A stretch of 47,739 bases of DNA from Erysipelotrichaceae bacterium (GCA_030525525.1 JAUNEN010000016.1:1-47739); one strand, 5' to 3'. Positions 17,514 through 26,174 are shown, counted from the stretch's first letter. Made by a program: numbers and translations. Notes: generated by a model from the sequence alone, not told the origin.

Positions 17514-18476
17514 TTATTTGACTTCTGTTTTCTGATTTTTCTTTCTGCGGGCTGTCTTCACAGTGGAAAGATATTTCTTCAATTCTTCAATATACATGGC
17601 GCCGACTTCGGAAAGAACACTGTTTTCTTTGGTGATATAGCCGATTTCCATATAGGCATTCGGATTATTCTCATCGCCTTTGTAAGGAATTGCGACATAA
17701 TCATCACCGTTTAATTCTTCGCAGATAATTCCCGAGCACAAGGTATATCCGTTCAATCCCACCATCAGATTCAGCATCGTTGCCCGGTCATTGGCTCTGA
17801 TGATACGCGGATATTCATTTGTCGAAAGAATTTCTTCGGCAAAGTAGAACGAGACATCATCTCCCTGATCAAACTGCAGACAGGGATAGTCATAAAGCTG
17901 ATCCAGGCGGATGGATTTTCTCTTTGCCAGAGGATGATCCTTATAGATATAAACATAAGCCTGACAGTCAATCAGATGATGGAATTCAAGATTGTTTGTT
18001 CTCAGGATCTTTGTGATGGCACTCCTGTTGAAATCGGAAAGATAGAGAATGCCGATTTCCGAGCGGATGTTTGCGACATCGGAAATCACTTCTCTTGTTC
18101 TTTCTTCCATGATTGCAAATTCATATTCTGCCGTATCAAATTTCTTGACCATCTCCACATAAGCTTTGATCGCAAAGGAGTAATGCTGGGTGGAAACAGC
18201 GAACTTCTTTTTGATCTGTTCCTTATTTGAATAGCGGTTTTCAAGGTTTTCATACTGGGAATAAACCTGACGGGCATACAGCAGAAATTCTCTGCCGTCG
18301 TTGGTGAGTGTGACACCTCTGCCGCTGCGGTTGAAAATCTGAATGCCGATTGACTTTTCAAGCTCCTGAACAGCACTTGTGAGTGAAGGCTGGGAAATAT
18401 AAAGTGTTTCAGCTGCTTTGTTGATGGAGCCTTTTTCGGCGATGACGATCGCATAAAGAATCTGCTGGATGGTCAT
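17514..18476 (-). CDS. LysR-family transcriptional regulator
   Basis: 320 aa from ATG 18474-18476; an upstream TTG at 18482 is possible, but the GAGG site is spaced best for the ATG. The N-terminal winged HTH reads FAxxxxxGSINKAAETLYISQPSLTSAVQELE-like (residues 10-45), typical of LysR. The rest is a periplasmic-binding-like effector domain with a basic C-terminal tail (TARRKKNQ). It may control the adjacent, broken secreted-protein gene or a distant target; no divergent partner gene exists, so no target can be assigned. Confidence 0.9.
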   Translation of the reverse strand: MTIQQILYAIVIAEKGSINKAAETLYISQPSLTSAVQELEKSIGIQIFNRSGRGVTLTNDGREFLLYARQVYSQYENLENRYSNKEQIKKKFAVSTQHYSFAIKAYVEMVKKFDTAEYEFAIMEERTREVISDVANIRSEIGILYLSDFNRSAITKILRTNNLEFHHLIDCQAYVYIYKDHPLAKRKSIRLDQLYDYPCLQFDQGDDVSFYFAEEILSTNEYPRIIRANDRATMLNLMVGLNGYTLCSGIICEELNGDDYVAIPYKGDENNPNAYMEIGYITKENSVLSEVGAMYIEELKKYLSTVKTARRKKNQKTEVK

Positions 18477-18598
18477 AAACAATTCCTCTTTTCTGAATCA
18501 ATCAAATTCTAGCAGATTGTTTCGGAAACAAAAACTGACATGCCCGCATATAGCTTCAGTCTATACCGCTGAAAAAGGAAGGCTTTTCACCTTCCCGT

Positions 18599-19030
18599 TC
18601 AATGAATCATCTCTGCCAGCTTCAGTGCATCTTCACGTGATAATCCTTCACTCATACGCACCGAATAACTGTATCCGTCTTCCGTAAAGATCATGAGACT
18701 CACCATCTGATCATTCCCTTTCAATGTGACTGTCTTTGAACCGACAGGAATCTCTTCTGCAGAATCATATGCATTGTAATCACCGCTGATATCATCTTCC
18801 CCGGCTGCCTTGCGGATCTGCATGAGTGCATTTCCGTCTTTGTCAGTATATGTCACACCGATCAGATCCTCTGTTGCGATTTCAAAGATTTCTTTCAGTT
18901 CTTCTGTCATCTCCGGTTCATCTGATTCTGTCCACCCACTGAGCATTTATTTGTTTTCTGTTTCTGTATTCATTACTGCACCTGTTAACATTGCGAGTGC
19001 TGCTGCACCTGCGATCATTGCTTTCATCAT
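18599..19030 (-). pseudogene. secreted DUF4367-like protein interrupted by an in-frame stop
   Basis: A good ribosome binding site (GGAGG, 19039-19043) serves ATG 19028-19030, which encodes a signal-peptide-like start of 27 residues (MMKAMIAGAAALAMLTGAV, then NTETENK). This ends in TAA at 18947-18949. The very next codon is ATG in the same frame and continues 115 residues that match the C-terminal part of DUF4367-type proteins (IRKAAGEDDISGDYN, VTLKGNDQ, GLSREDALKLAEMI). The second part has no ribosome binding site of its own and no signal peptide. The simplest reading is a nonsense mutation in a secreted protein; stop-restart at TAAATG is an alternative. Confidence 0.7.
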
Positions 19031-19158
19031 ATTCTTAACCTCCGGGCTTCTTTGCCCTTTCACCTTGATACACAGGATTCATGTATGGCAGGTCACAGAT
19101 TTCCCGGAAATTTTTATGAAAATCTTTTTGCAGATCATGTGTGTCAGGGAAAAGTCAT

Positions 19159-19187
19159 TTGCTTTTATGCATGTTAATCATTAATAT
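19159..19187 (+). promoter_or_regulatory. promoter of the methionine operon
   Basis: TTGCTT (19159-19164), a 17-base spacer and TAATAT (19182-19187). Transcription would begin near 19194, giving a leader of about 170 bases before metA. Confidence 0.65.
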
Positions 19188-19211
19188 ATTGTTAATACCG
19201 GGGAGAATCAG

Positions 19212-19265
19212 GTGAAAACAAACTCGATCAACAACAGCATCCGAATGCGTATGCCGGAGCGATAA
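19212..19265 (+). CDS. metA leader peptide (17 codons, two internal Met codons)
   Basis: GTG at 19212-19214 is preceded by GGGGAG (19200-19205) with a 6-base spacer. The product is MKTNSINNSIRMRMPER, ending at TAA 19263-19265. Two ATG codons lie at 19245-19247 and 19251-19253, the second inside the pairing segment that controls the antiterminator. A ribosome stalled at these codons would free segment 2 to form the antiterminator; a ribosome reaching the stop would mask segment 2 and allow termination. This is the classical logic of amino acid attenuation, here read for methionine. The peptide is inferred, not proven to be translated. Confidence 0.55.
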   Translation: MKTNSINNSIRMRMPER

Positions 19266-19313
19266 CGGCATTCTTTCGTATGTCTGATGCAAATCAACGT
19301 AAACAGAAAGAAT

Positions 19314-19351
19314 ACCGATGTCATGATGAAAAGACATCGGTTTATTAATTT
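19314..19351 (+). terminator. terminator hairpin within the metA leader
   Basis: Nine-base-pair stem ACCGATGTC/GACATCGGT with a 10-base loop and the tail TTTATTAATTT. It ends just before the metA ribosome binding site AAGGGAGGT (19352-19360), so it acts as an attenuator. Confidence 0.75.
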
Positions 19352-19365
19352 AAGGGAGGTTACCT

Positions 19366-20331
19366 ATGCCGATCAGAATTCCGAATGAACTGCCTGCAGC
19401 TGATATTCTTGAATCCGAGAATATCTTCGTCATGCGGGAAACAAGAGCGGAAAGCCAGCAGATCAGACCGCTGAGAATACTTGTGCTCAATCTCATGCCT
19501 TTGAAGATTGTGACCGAAACACAGCTGGCAAGATTACTGGGAAACACACCGCTTCAGGTAGAAATGGAGCTGCTCGCAATCAGCGGCAGACAGCCCAAGC
19601 ACACACCTCAGGAGCACATGCTTGCTTTTTATCAGAGCTTTGAGGATGTGAAGAACAATAACTATGACGGAATGGTCATCACCGGAGCGCCGGTTGAACA
19701 CATGCCGTTTGAAGAAGTGGATTACTGGGATGAGCTATGTGAAATCATGGAATGGTCAACCACCCATGTGCACAGCACCTTCCACATCTGCTGGGGAGCG
19801 CAGGCAGGCCTGTATTATCACTACGGTATTGAAAAGATTGCCCTGCCTGAAAAGATGTTCGGTGTCTTCCCGCATAAAGTGACACATAAGGGGTCCATCC
19901 TGTTCAGAGGATTTGATGATACTTTCATGGTTCCCCATTCCCGCCACACAGCGATCCGCAAAGAAGACATTCTGAATGAACCGCAGCTGAAGATTCTTGC
20001 CGAAAGCGAGGAAGCAGGCGTCTATGCAATTTCAACGGATCTGGGAAGACAGATCTTTATCACCGGTCATTCCGAATATGATCCGGATACACTCGAAAAA
20101 GAATACCTGCGTGACAAAAACGCCGGACTGCCGATTCATGTGCCGTATAACTACTACCCCGATGACGATGATACAAAGAGGCCTGTGTGCACATGGAGAT
20201 CAAGCGCCAACCTGCTTTATTCCAACTGGCTGAACTATTTCGTTTATCAGGAAACACCGTATGACCTCAGCGAAATTGCCAGATTCAACGCGGAAAGAAA
20301 AGCGAGGAAGGCACATCATGAAGATCAGTAA
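19366..20331 (+). CDS. metA: homoserine O-acyltransferase MetA (acetyl type)
   Basis: 321 aa MetA-family acyltransferase. It activates homoserine for methionine synthesis. The nucleophile is Cys142 in [15 protein letters not shown], and the catalytic HSEYD (His235, Glu237) is present. Residue 111 is Glu (TGAPVEHM). In this family Glu111 has been linked to acetyl-CoA use and Gly111 to succinyl-CoA use, so O-acetylhomoserine is the likely product despite the usual 'succinyltransferase' label. It is the first gene of metA-metF-reactivation-metH and overlaps metF by 14 bases. Confidence 0.95.
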   Translation: MPIRIPNELPAADILESENIFVMRETRAESQQIRPLRILVLNLMPLKIVTETQLARLLGNTPLQVEMELLAISGRQPKHTPQEHMLAFYQSFEDVKNNNYDGMVITGAPVEHMPFEEVDYWDELCEIMEWSTTHVHSTFHICWGAQAGLYYHYGIEKIALPEKMFGVFPHKVTHKGSILFRGFDDTFMVPHSRHTAIRKEDILNEPQLKILAESEEAGVYAISTDLGRQIFITGHSEYDPDTLEKEYLRDKNAGLPIHVPYNYYPDDDDTKRPVCTWRSSANLLYSNWLNYFVYQETPYDLSEIARFNAERKARKAHHEDQ

Positions 20332-21178
20332 ACTGCTTGAAGAAGATAAGATCACTCTTTCGTTTGAAGTATTCCCGCCCAAAAGAGCGGAATCCTTCGA
20401 CGCTGTCAAAAACGCTTCCGAAACAATCGCTTCCTTCCATCCTGATTTCATGAGTGTCACATATGGTGCCGGCGGCAGCACTGCCGGTTTTACGGCCGAG
20501 CTGGCAGCTGAGCTGAAAAAGGATACGGGCGTTCCCGTCCTTCCTCATCTGACATGCGTCGGCTCTTCAAAAGAACATGTCGATCATATGGTCGAAACCT
20601 ATGTGAATGAGCAGATTGACAACATCATGGTTTTAAGAGGCGATCTGCCCTCTGACGGCATTGTTGAACATGACTTTGAGCATGCCAGCGATCTGATTGC
20701 CTACATCAAGGAGAAGACGGATCTCTGCATCGGCGGAGCCTGCTATCCGGAAGGACATGTTGAAAGCCGCAATAAAAACATGGATCTGAAATATCTCAAA
20801 GCCAAGGTGGATGCCGGCTGTGATTTCCTGACAACCCAGATGTTTTTTGACAACAACATCTTCTATAACTTTCTCTACCGTGCCCGCGAAGCAGGCATCA
20901 ACGTTCCCATTCTTGCCGGCATCATGCCGATCACCAATGCAAAGCAGCTTGCCCGTTCGGTTGCCCTTTCCGGCACAAATGTACCGGAACGCTTCCGGGC
21001 AATCGTCGATACCTTTGCAGATCATCCTGCCGCAATGAAGCAGGCAGGCATTGTCTATGCTTCAGAGCAGATCATCGATCTGATTGCCAACGGCGTGAAG
21101 CACATCCATGTCTATTCAATGAACAAGCCGGATGTGGCCGAAGGCATTCTCAATAACCTTTCGGAAATCATCAGATGA
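20318..21178 (+). CDS. metF: 5,10-methylenetetrahydrofolate reductase
   Basis: 286 aa. It reduces methylene-THF to methyl-THF, the methyl donor for MetH. I start it at ATG 20318-20320, inside the end of metA, where GAGGAAGG provides the ribosome binding site; the longer frame from 20261 would run far into metA. The TIM-barrel FAD enzyme signature is seen in [12 protein letters not shown] (near 15), PHLTCVG and LRGDLP (near 105), [10 protein letters not shown] (near 180) and GIMPI. The stop overlaps the next gene by four bases. Confidence 0.96.
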   Translation: MKISKLLEEDKITLSFEVFPPKRAESFDAVKNASETIASFHPDFMSVTYGAGGSTAGFTAELAAELKKDTGVPVLPHLTCVGSSKEHVDHMVETYVNEQIDNIMVLRGDLPSDGIVEHDFEHASDLIAYIKEKTDLCIGGACYPEGHVESRNKNMDLKYLKAKVDAGCDFLTTQMFFDNNIFYNFLYRAREAGINVPILAGIMPITNAKQLARSVALSGTNVPERFRAIVDTFADHPAAMKQAGIVYASEQIIDLIANGVKHIHVYSMNKPDVAEGILNNLSEIIR

Positions 21179-21795
21179 ATATCAGCAGAAAAGAAATCAG
21201 ACGCTATCTCGGCATGATGAATGCCATCGATGAGGAAACAGACTCTCTGATCGAGGAGTGTGTTGCGCTTCTTGAACAGACTGCGCATCCCCGCTACATT
21301 TATGTCCGTTTCCCTTTGATTTTCCGGGAAGGATATCCGTGTATCGAATCCCACATGATCAGAAGCAGAAATCTTGCGGACAATCTTGCCGGATGCAGGG
21401 AAGTCACAATCATGGCGGTGACATTAGGAGCGGATGTGGACAGACTGATCCAGAGATACAGCATTCTTTCGATGTCGAAAGCAGCTGTTCTTCAGGCTGC
21501 ATCAGCCGCCATGTGCGAAGAGGTGTGCGATCATGTCAACAGAATGATCACCATCGAAGCAAAACGCGATCACATGAAGACGCATCCCCGCTTTTCACCC
21601 GGGTACGGCGATCTGGATCTTTCCACACAGAAGCTGATCTTTTCTCTGATCAACCTGCCGAAGGAAATCGGACTGACACTGAATGACTCACTGCTGATGA
21701 CACCTTTCAAATCAGTGACTGCCTTCATCGGACTTGAAGCGGCCGACACTGATTCTGACAGTTTTGAAGATCACCATGAGGAGGAAGATGAATGA
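21175..21795 (+). CDS. stand-alone methionine synthase reactivation-domain protein
   Basis: 206 aa. It resembles the C-terminal AdoMet-binding activation domain of cobalamin-dependent MetH: RFSPGYGDLDLSTQKLIFSLI (about 139-160) contains the RxSPGYxD core, followed by IGLTLNDSLLMTPFKSVTAFIG. The downstream MetH lacks this domain, so the pair forms a split enzyme, as described for Thermotoga maritima. The protein would help reductive remethylation of oxidised cob(II)alamin. The tail is very acidic (DSDSFEDHHEEEDE). It overlaps both neighbours by four bases, so expression is tightly coupled. Confidence 0.9.
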   Translation: MNISRKEIRRYLGMMNAIDEETDSLIEECVALLEQTAHPRYIYVRFPLIFREGYPCIESHMIRSRNLADNLAGCREVTIMAVTLGADVDRLIQRYSILSMSKAAVLQAASAAMCEEVCDHVNRMITIEAKRDHMKTHPRFSPGYGDLDLSTQKLIFSLINLPKEIGLTLNDSLLMTPFKSVTAFIGLEAADTDSDSFEDHHEEEDE

Positions 21796-24191
21796 AAACA
21801 TTCAGAGAACGAATCGGAAATGAATGGCTGTTTTTTGACGGCGGTACAGGATCTGTTCTTCAGAAAATGGGTTTAAAGGGAGGCGAGCTTCCCGAAGAAT
21901 GGAATCTGAAATATCCGGAAAGAATCATGGAATTGTACAAAGGCTATCTGAATGCCGGCTGCGATATTTTCAATGCCAACACATTCGGTGCCAACCGCCT
22001 TCACTATCCTGACAATGTCGAAGAAATCATCACTGCCGCTGTTGAGCTTGCCAAAAAAGCAAGACATGAATGCGGCAGAGAAGATGCGTTCATCACAATC
22101 GACATCGGTCCGAGCGGCAAACTGCTTGAACCTTTGGGCGATCTCTCGTTTGAAGATGCAGTTGATCTTTTTTCAGAATCGATTAAAGCCGGCTCGAAGG
22201 CAGGTGCCGATCTTGTATTGATTGAAACGATGAATGACACCTATGAGGCAAAGGCTGCCGTCGTTGCCGCAAAGCAGAGCTGCGATCTGCCGGTGTGCAT
22301 TACCCTCACCTTTGATGAAAACGGCAAGCTGCTGACCGGCGGTTCCATTGAAGCTGCAGTTGCCATGCTGGAAGGACTCAAAGTCGATGCGCTTGGCGTC
22401 AACTGCTCGCTCGGCCCGCGGGAAATGTTACCGATTGTCAGAAGACTCACTGCCGCGGCTTCAATCCCGGTCATTGTCAATCCGAATGCCGGCCTGCCTG
22501 TCACACGACACGGCATGACGGTTTATCCGGTCGGGGCCGATGAGTTTGCAGAGTTAATGGATCAGATCACCGATCTCAATGTGCAGGCAGTCGGCGGCTG
22601 CTGCGGAACAACACCCGAACATATCAGAAAGCTGAAAGAAGTCATTTCAAAAAAGCCTTTCAGAAAGCAGACATATAAAAACAGAACGGTCGTTTCTTCC
22701 TGGTCGCGTGAAGTATTGATCGAAGATAAGACAGTGATCATCGGTGAGCGTATCAACCCCACCGGCAAGAAAGCATTCAAGCAGGCACTTCGTGATCACA
22801 ATATCGATTACATCATCACCGAAGGATTGAAACAGGAAGAAGCCGGTGCCGATATCCTCGATGTCAATGTCGGCCTGCCGGAAATCGATGAGCCGGCTTT
22901 GATGACGGAAGTTGTCACAAAGCTGCAGGCACTGACACCTCTTCCCTTACAGCTTGATTCTTCCGATCCCGAAGCACTCGAACGGGCAATGCGCATTTAC
23001 AACGGCAAGCCGATGATCAACTCGGTCAACGGCAAAGATGAAACAATCCGTTCTGTCATGCCGCTGATCGCAAAATACGGCGGTGTGTTAGTCGGGCTTT
23101 GTCTTGATGAAAAGATTCCCGAAACAGCGGACGGACGCATCAATGTGGCAAAGAAAATTCTCAAAGCTGCCGAAGACTATGGGATTGAGCCGAAGGATCT
23201 CATCATCGACGGTTTATGCATGACTGTCTCTGCCGATTCCTCCAGCGCGCTCACAACTCTTGAAACAATCAGACGTGTCCGTGATGAACTTCATGTCAAA
23301 TCCATTCTCGGTGTTTCCAACATCTCCTTCGGCCTTCCCCAGCGCTCTGTCGTCAATGCCTATTTCCTGGCAATGGCAATGAACAACGGCCTTTCAGCCG
23401 CGATCATCAATCCCAACAATGCAGAAATCATGGCCGCTTACCGCAGCACCAATGCGCTGCTTGGCAAAGATCCCAACTGCATGGATTATATTACAGCATA
23501 TGCAGATGCGCCGGTAATGAAAGCACCTGCTGCCGTAAAACCGGCACAGAAAGAAACAGCAGACATCTCCAGAAGCAATCTTCATGAATGCATTGTCAAA
23601 GGCCTGGCATCAAAGGCAGAGCTTGCCGCATCCGAAGCATTGAATAACGGGATCGAGGCACTCCGCATCATTGAAGAAGAAATCGTCCCTGCTCTTGATG
23701 AAGTGGGAAAAGGATATGAATCAGGATCAATCTTCCTGCCTCAGCTGTTGATGAGCGCAGATGCCGCCAAAGCCGCATTTGTGCCGATCAAGGAAAGTCT
23801 TTCCGCATCCGAGCAGACAATCAAGGGCCGTATTATCCTTGCGACCGTCAAAGGCGACATCCATGACATCGGCAAGAATATTGTCAAAGTCATGATGGAA
23901 AACTATGGCTATGAGGTGATTGATCTTGGCAAGGATGTCGCACCGGAAACAATCGTTGAGACAGCGATCAGAGAGAATATCAGACTGGTTGGTTTATCTG
24001 CCCTCATGACAACAACGGTCGGTGCGATGGAGGAAACCATCAAGCTTCTCAGAGAGAGAAAACCCGATACAAAAGTCATTGTCGGCGGTGCTGTCCTGAC
24101 TCAGGAATATGCTGATTCCATCGGTGCCGATGCATATGGAAAAGATGCCATGGCATCCGTACGGTATGCCGACAGCATCTTCACCCACTGA
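21792..24191 (+). CDS. metH: cobalamin-dependent methionine synthase lacking the activation domain
   Basis: 799 aa, against about 1200 for full MetH. The homocysteine domain (1-290) has zinc ligands Cys205 (GVNCSLGP), Cys270 and Cys271 (GGCCGTTP). The methyl-THF/pterin domain spans about 312-580 (IGERINPTGKK at 317). The cap and cobalamin domains fill 590-799, with the axial His691 in GDIHDIGKN. The C-terminal AdoMet domain is absent and supplied by the preceding gene. It transfers methyl from methyl-THF to homocysteine. The nearby cobalamin riboswitch with uptake genes fits its cofactor need. Confidence 0.97.
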   Translation: MKTFRERIGNEWLFFDGGTGSVLQKMGLKGGELPEEWNLKYPERIMELYKGYLNAGCDIFNANTFGANRLHYPDNVEEIITAAVELAKKARHECGREDAFITIDIGPSGKLLEPLGDLSFEDAVDLFSESIKAGSKAGADLVLIETMNDTYEAKAAVVAAKQSCDLPVCITLTFDENGKLLTGGSIEAAVAMLEGLKVDALGVNCSLGPREMLPIVRRLTAAASIPVIVNPNAGLPVTRHGMTVYPVGADEFAELMDQITDLNVQAVGGCCGTTPEHIRKLKEVISKKPFRKQTYKNRTVVSSWSREVLIEDKTVIIGERINPTGKKAFKQALRDHNIDYIITEGLKQEEAGADILDVNVGLPEIDEPALMTEVVTKLQALTPLPLQLDSSDPEALERAMRIYNGKPMINSVNGKDETIRSVMPLIAKYGGVLVGLCLDEKIPETADGRINVAKKILKAAEDYGIEPKDLIIDGLCMTVSADSSSALTTLETIRRVRDELHVKSILGVSNISFGLPQRSVVNAYFLAMAMNNGLSAAIINPNNAEIMAAYRSTNALLGKDPNCMDYITAYADAPVMKAPAAVKPAQKETADISRSNLHECIVKGLASKAELAASEALNNGIEALRIIEEEIVPALDEVGKGYESGSIFLPQLLMSADAAKAAFVPIKESLSASEQTIKGRIILATVKGDIHDIGKNIVKVMMENYGYEVIDLGKDVAPETIVETAIRENIRLVGLSALMTTTVGAMEETIKLLRERKPDTKVIVGGAVLTQEYADSIGADAYGKDAMASVRYADSIFTH

Positions 24192-24203
24192 ACAGATTTA
24201 AAA

Positions 24204-24242
24204 AGCTGAATCATCAGATCATAGGTGATTCAGCCTTTTTTT
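24204..24242 (+). terminator. terminator of the methionine operon
   Basis: Stem GCTGAATCA/TGATTCAGC (24205-24213, 24226-24234) followed by a run of seven T. Being convergent, it may also serve the HAD gene on the other strand. Confidence 0.9.
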
Positions 24243-25060
24243 CATTTATTTCCGAATACGTATTTTTCGATGACTTCCGCCACTGCGCCATGATCGCAAT
24301 CTCTTTCCGTGATCACATCGCATTCCGGTTTCATGGATTCAATCGTATTGGCCACGCCGACTCCCAGGCCTGCCGCTTTGATCATCGCAAGGTCATTGTA
24401 ATTGTCACCGATTGCGATGGTGTCTTTATGATCAATCCCGAGCAGATCTGCCAGTCTCAGCAGTCCGGCACCTTTGTTGACGCCTTTTTTATTGAATTCA
24501 AGATAGCGGTTGGATGAATAGGAAACATCCATGTCATCCGTGATGTCGGTCAGCTCAGCCGCAATGGAGCGCAGATATTCATGATCGGTATTTTCATAGA
24601 GGCATTTGACAATCTCGGTATCTTTGAGGAAATCAATGTTGTCTGTGAAAATTTCCGTGAACTCCTGTCTGTTGTCAAGATATGCAACTTCGCCCGGATT
24701 CATATTATAGGTATAAACCGTATCGAGTGTGTAGACGTGCATGCAGACATCATATTTCAGGCCGCGCTTGTAGAGTTCGCTTGCCTGTTCAAATGTGATG
24801 CCTTCGTAATGAAGCAGTCTGTTTCCTTTGTTTTCGGTAATTGCACCGCCGTTAAAGGAAATGACATACTGTCCTTCCTTTTCATACTGGCCGAGTTCTT
24901 TCAGAGTTCCGAATGCCGTGAAGAACGGTCTGCCTGTGGCGCATACGAAATAGCCGCCGTTATCCATGAATTTTTTAATTGCTTCAATATTCTCTTCGCA
25001 GACGGTGCGGTCTGCCTTAATCAGCGTTTCATCAAGATCGCTTGCAATCAGTCTGTACAT
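24242..25060 (-). CDS. Cof-type HAD-superfamily phosphatase
   Basis: 272 aa from ATG 25058-25060, chosen because GGAGG lies eight bases upstream; starts at 25066 and 25075 are too close to or upstream of that site. It has HAD motif I (DLDETLI, nucleophile Asp), a C2B cap, and motif IV GDNYNDLAMIKAAGLGVGVANT near residue 220. Members dephosphorylate small phosphorylated sugars or cofactors; the substrate cannot be told here. It is the last gene before the methionine operon terminator and is separated from the B12 uptake pair by a terminator. Confidence 0.92.
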   Translation of the reverse strand: MYRLIASDLDETLIKADRTVCEENIEAIKKFMDNGGYFVCATGRPFFTAFGTLKELGQYEKEGQYVISFNGGAITENKGNRLLHYEGITFEQASELYKRGLKYDVCMHVYTLDTVYTYNMNPGEVAYLDNRQEFTEIFTDNIDFLKDTEIVKCLYENTDHEYLRSIAAELTDITDDMDVSYSSNRYLEFNKKGVNKGAGLLRLADLLGIDHKDTIAIGDNYNDLAMIKAAGLGVGVANTIESMKPECDVITERDCDHGAVAEVIEKYVFGNK

Positions 25061-25121
25061 GATCATTTCCTCCAATTATTTCCTACCAACAGTTTAACAG
25101 ATGTGCAGGCATGGCAGAAAC

Positions 25122-25160
25122 AGAAAATATCCTTCCCGGTTTCATTCCGGAAAGGATATT
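25122..25160 (-). terminator. terminator overlapping the end of the ECF S-component gene
   Basis: Minus-strand stem of about 14 pairs with mismatches (AATATCCTTTCCGG against CCGGGAAGGATATT; 25147-25160 and 25126-25139) and a T-rich tail. The stop codon at 25142-25144 lies in the loop. Confidence 0.8.
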
Positions 25161-25666
25161 CCGCTTTTTCGCTTCATAATTTCAAGTGCTCTGTTCAAAG
25201 GTACATAAAGCAGAACACAGATGATGAAATTGGCTGCGCAATGCACAAGATCATAAGGAATTCCGGCAATCCAGAACGAGATTGCTGCTTTGAAGCCGCC
25301 GATAAACACTGTCAAAACCGAACAGAATGCCCCGAATGTCAGTCCGAAAGCCGCCGACAGGGCTGCATATGTCCATACCGATTCTGCATGTCTGCATAAA
25401 TGAGCCAGAAACACAAGAAGCGGCCACATGTAGAAATAGACGATCGACCAGGTTCCGAATCCCCAGTATGTACATTCAATGAATGCAAACAGAATGACAA
25501 CCGGCAGGCTCATGCGCCAGCCGAACTGCTTCGTAAATATAATGACCAGAAGCGTGATCAGCTCCACATTGGCAATTGCATTCAGCGATATTTTCGCAGC
25601 TTCAAGAATTGCCGTCATGACCGCAATATAGATCAGTCTGCGGATCGAAAGGCCTCTTTCACTCAT
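25142..25666 (-). CDS. ECF transporter S component, probable cobalamin uptake
   Basis: 174 aa polytopic membrane protein with about six hydrophobic segments, consistent with ECF S components. The first segment follows a short basic N-terminus (MSERGLSIRRLIYIAVMTAILEAAK). The last ends in a basic tail (RALEIMKRKSG). It needs the shared EcfAA'T module, which is not in this window. It lies behind a cobalamin riboswitch and directly follows a DUF4430 protein, overlapping it by four bases. This makes vitamin B12 or a precursor the most likely substrate, in the manner of CbrT; specificity is inference. Confidence 0.82.
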   Translation of the reverse strand: MSERGLSIRRLIYIAVMTAILEAAKISLNAIANVELITLLVIIFTKQFGWRMSLPVVILFAFIECTYWGFGTWSIVYFYMWPLLVFLAHLCRHAESVWTYAALSAAFGLTFGAFCSVLTVFIGGFKAAISFWIAGIPYDLVHCAANFIICVLLYVPLNRALEIMKRKSGISFPE

Positions 25667-26082
25667 TCCTGATAAATTTCATAGGCAAATCTGAATACAT
25701 CGCCGTCATTGACAGGCTGTGCATCGGCACCATACTGACCGTATTCACCGTTTACATAGATTGCCCAGTATGCGCCGTTGTCATCATACTTTGCTTCAAG
25801 TTTGTTGATGGAATTGATATAAAGTCCGTATTCACTGATGCTTCCTTCATAAGTGAAATCGGTGATTTTCATCAGTTCATCCATCAGTCCCTTCAGATAT
25901 TCAGCATCTGTATCAGTGACGTATTCACTGACTTTGCCGGTATCATCAACAACCTCAACCGTGACGTGCTTCTTGCCTGTCGTCGGCTCCGCTTCCGGTT
26001 TGTTTTTCAGATAGATGCCGAACATCAATGCGGCAGCAACAAGAATACATGCGATTAAAATAAATGGTTTTTTGTCTTTCAT
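25663..26082 (-). CDS. membrane-anchored DUF4430 (transcobalamin-like) protein
   Basis: 139 aa from ATG 26080-26082, with GGAGG at 26092-26096. One N-terminal membrane segment (residues 7-26) is followed by a linker and a DUF4430-type domain. This has VTVEVVDDTGKVSEYV, then a LKGLMDEL helix, GSISEYGLYINSINKLEAKYDDNGAYWAIYVNG-type strands and GDVFRFAYE. DUF4430 resembles the C-terminal domain of transcobalamin and intrinsic factor. Together with the riboswitch and the S component, a surface B12-capturing role is likely. The LIAC near the N-terminus is lipobox-like, but the hydrophobic stretch before it is too short to call a lipoprotein. Confidence 0.85.
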   Translation of the reverse strand: MKDKKPFILIACILVAAALMFGIYLKNKPEAEPTTGKKHVTVEVVDDTGKVSEYVTDTDAEYLKGLMDELMKITDFTYEGSISEYGLYINSINKLEAKYDDNGAYWAIYVNGEYGQYGADAQPVNDGDVFRFAYEIYQE

Positions 26083-26097
26083 CTTCTCATTCCTCCA

Positions 26098-26130
26098 AAA
26101 AGAAAACTCTTCAGAAATCAGACTGAAGAG
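26098..26130 (-). terminator. riboswitch expression-platform terminator
   Basis: Minus-strand stem CTCTTCAG/CTGAAGAG (26107-26114, 26123-26130) followed by TTTTCTTTTT. It ends two bases before the GGAGG of the DUF4430 gene, so it is a regulated terminator of the cobalamin riboswitch. Confidence 0.85.
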
Positions 26131-26174
26131 CGTATCACAAAAAGAAGAGATCATTCCCTTTCTTTGCGGACAGT

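Larger units (their letters stand above)
19195..19351 (+). promoter_or_regulatory. candidate leader-peptide attenuator of metA
   Basis: The leader contains three competing pairings. Segment 1, ATGCC (19251-19255), pairs with segment 2, GGCAT (19267-19271). Segment 2 extended, GGCATTCTTTC (19267-19277), pairs with segment 3, GAAAGAATACC (19306-19316), with ten pairs and one mismatch. Segment 3 overlaps the 5' arm of the terminator ACCGATGTC/GACATCGGT (19314-19322, 19333-19341), which has a U-rich tail. A 17-codon peptide with two Met codons covers segment 1 and stops just before segment 2. No S-box, SAM-II or T-box motif is visible. Confidence 0.6.

Noticed and set aside
19195-19311. SAM riboswitch (S-box, SAM-II) or T-box(Met) upstream of metA
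   Set aside because: None of the conserved motifs of these classes is present; the leader-peptide arrangement explains the sequence better.
26040-26050. Lipobox (LIAC) in the DUF4430 protein
   Set aside because: The hydrophobic stretch before the Cys is only about six residues; a membrane anchor is more likely than lipidation.
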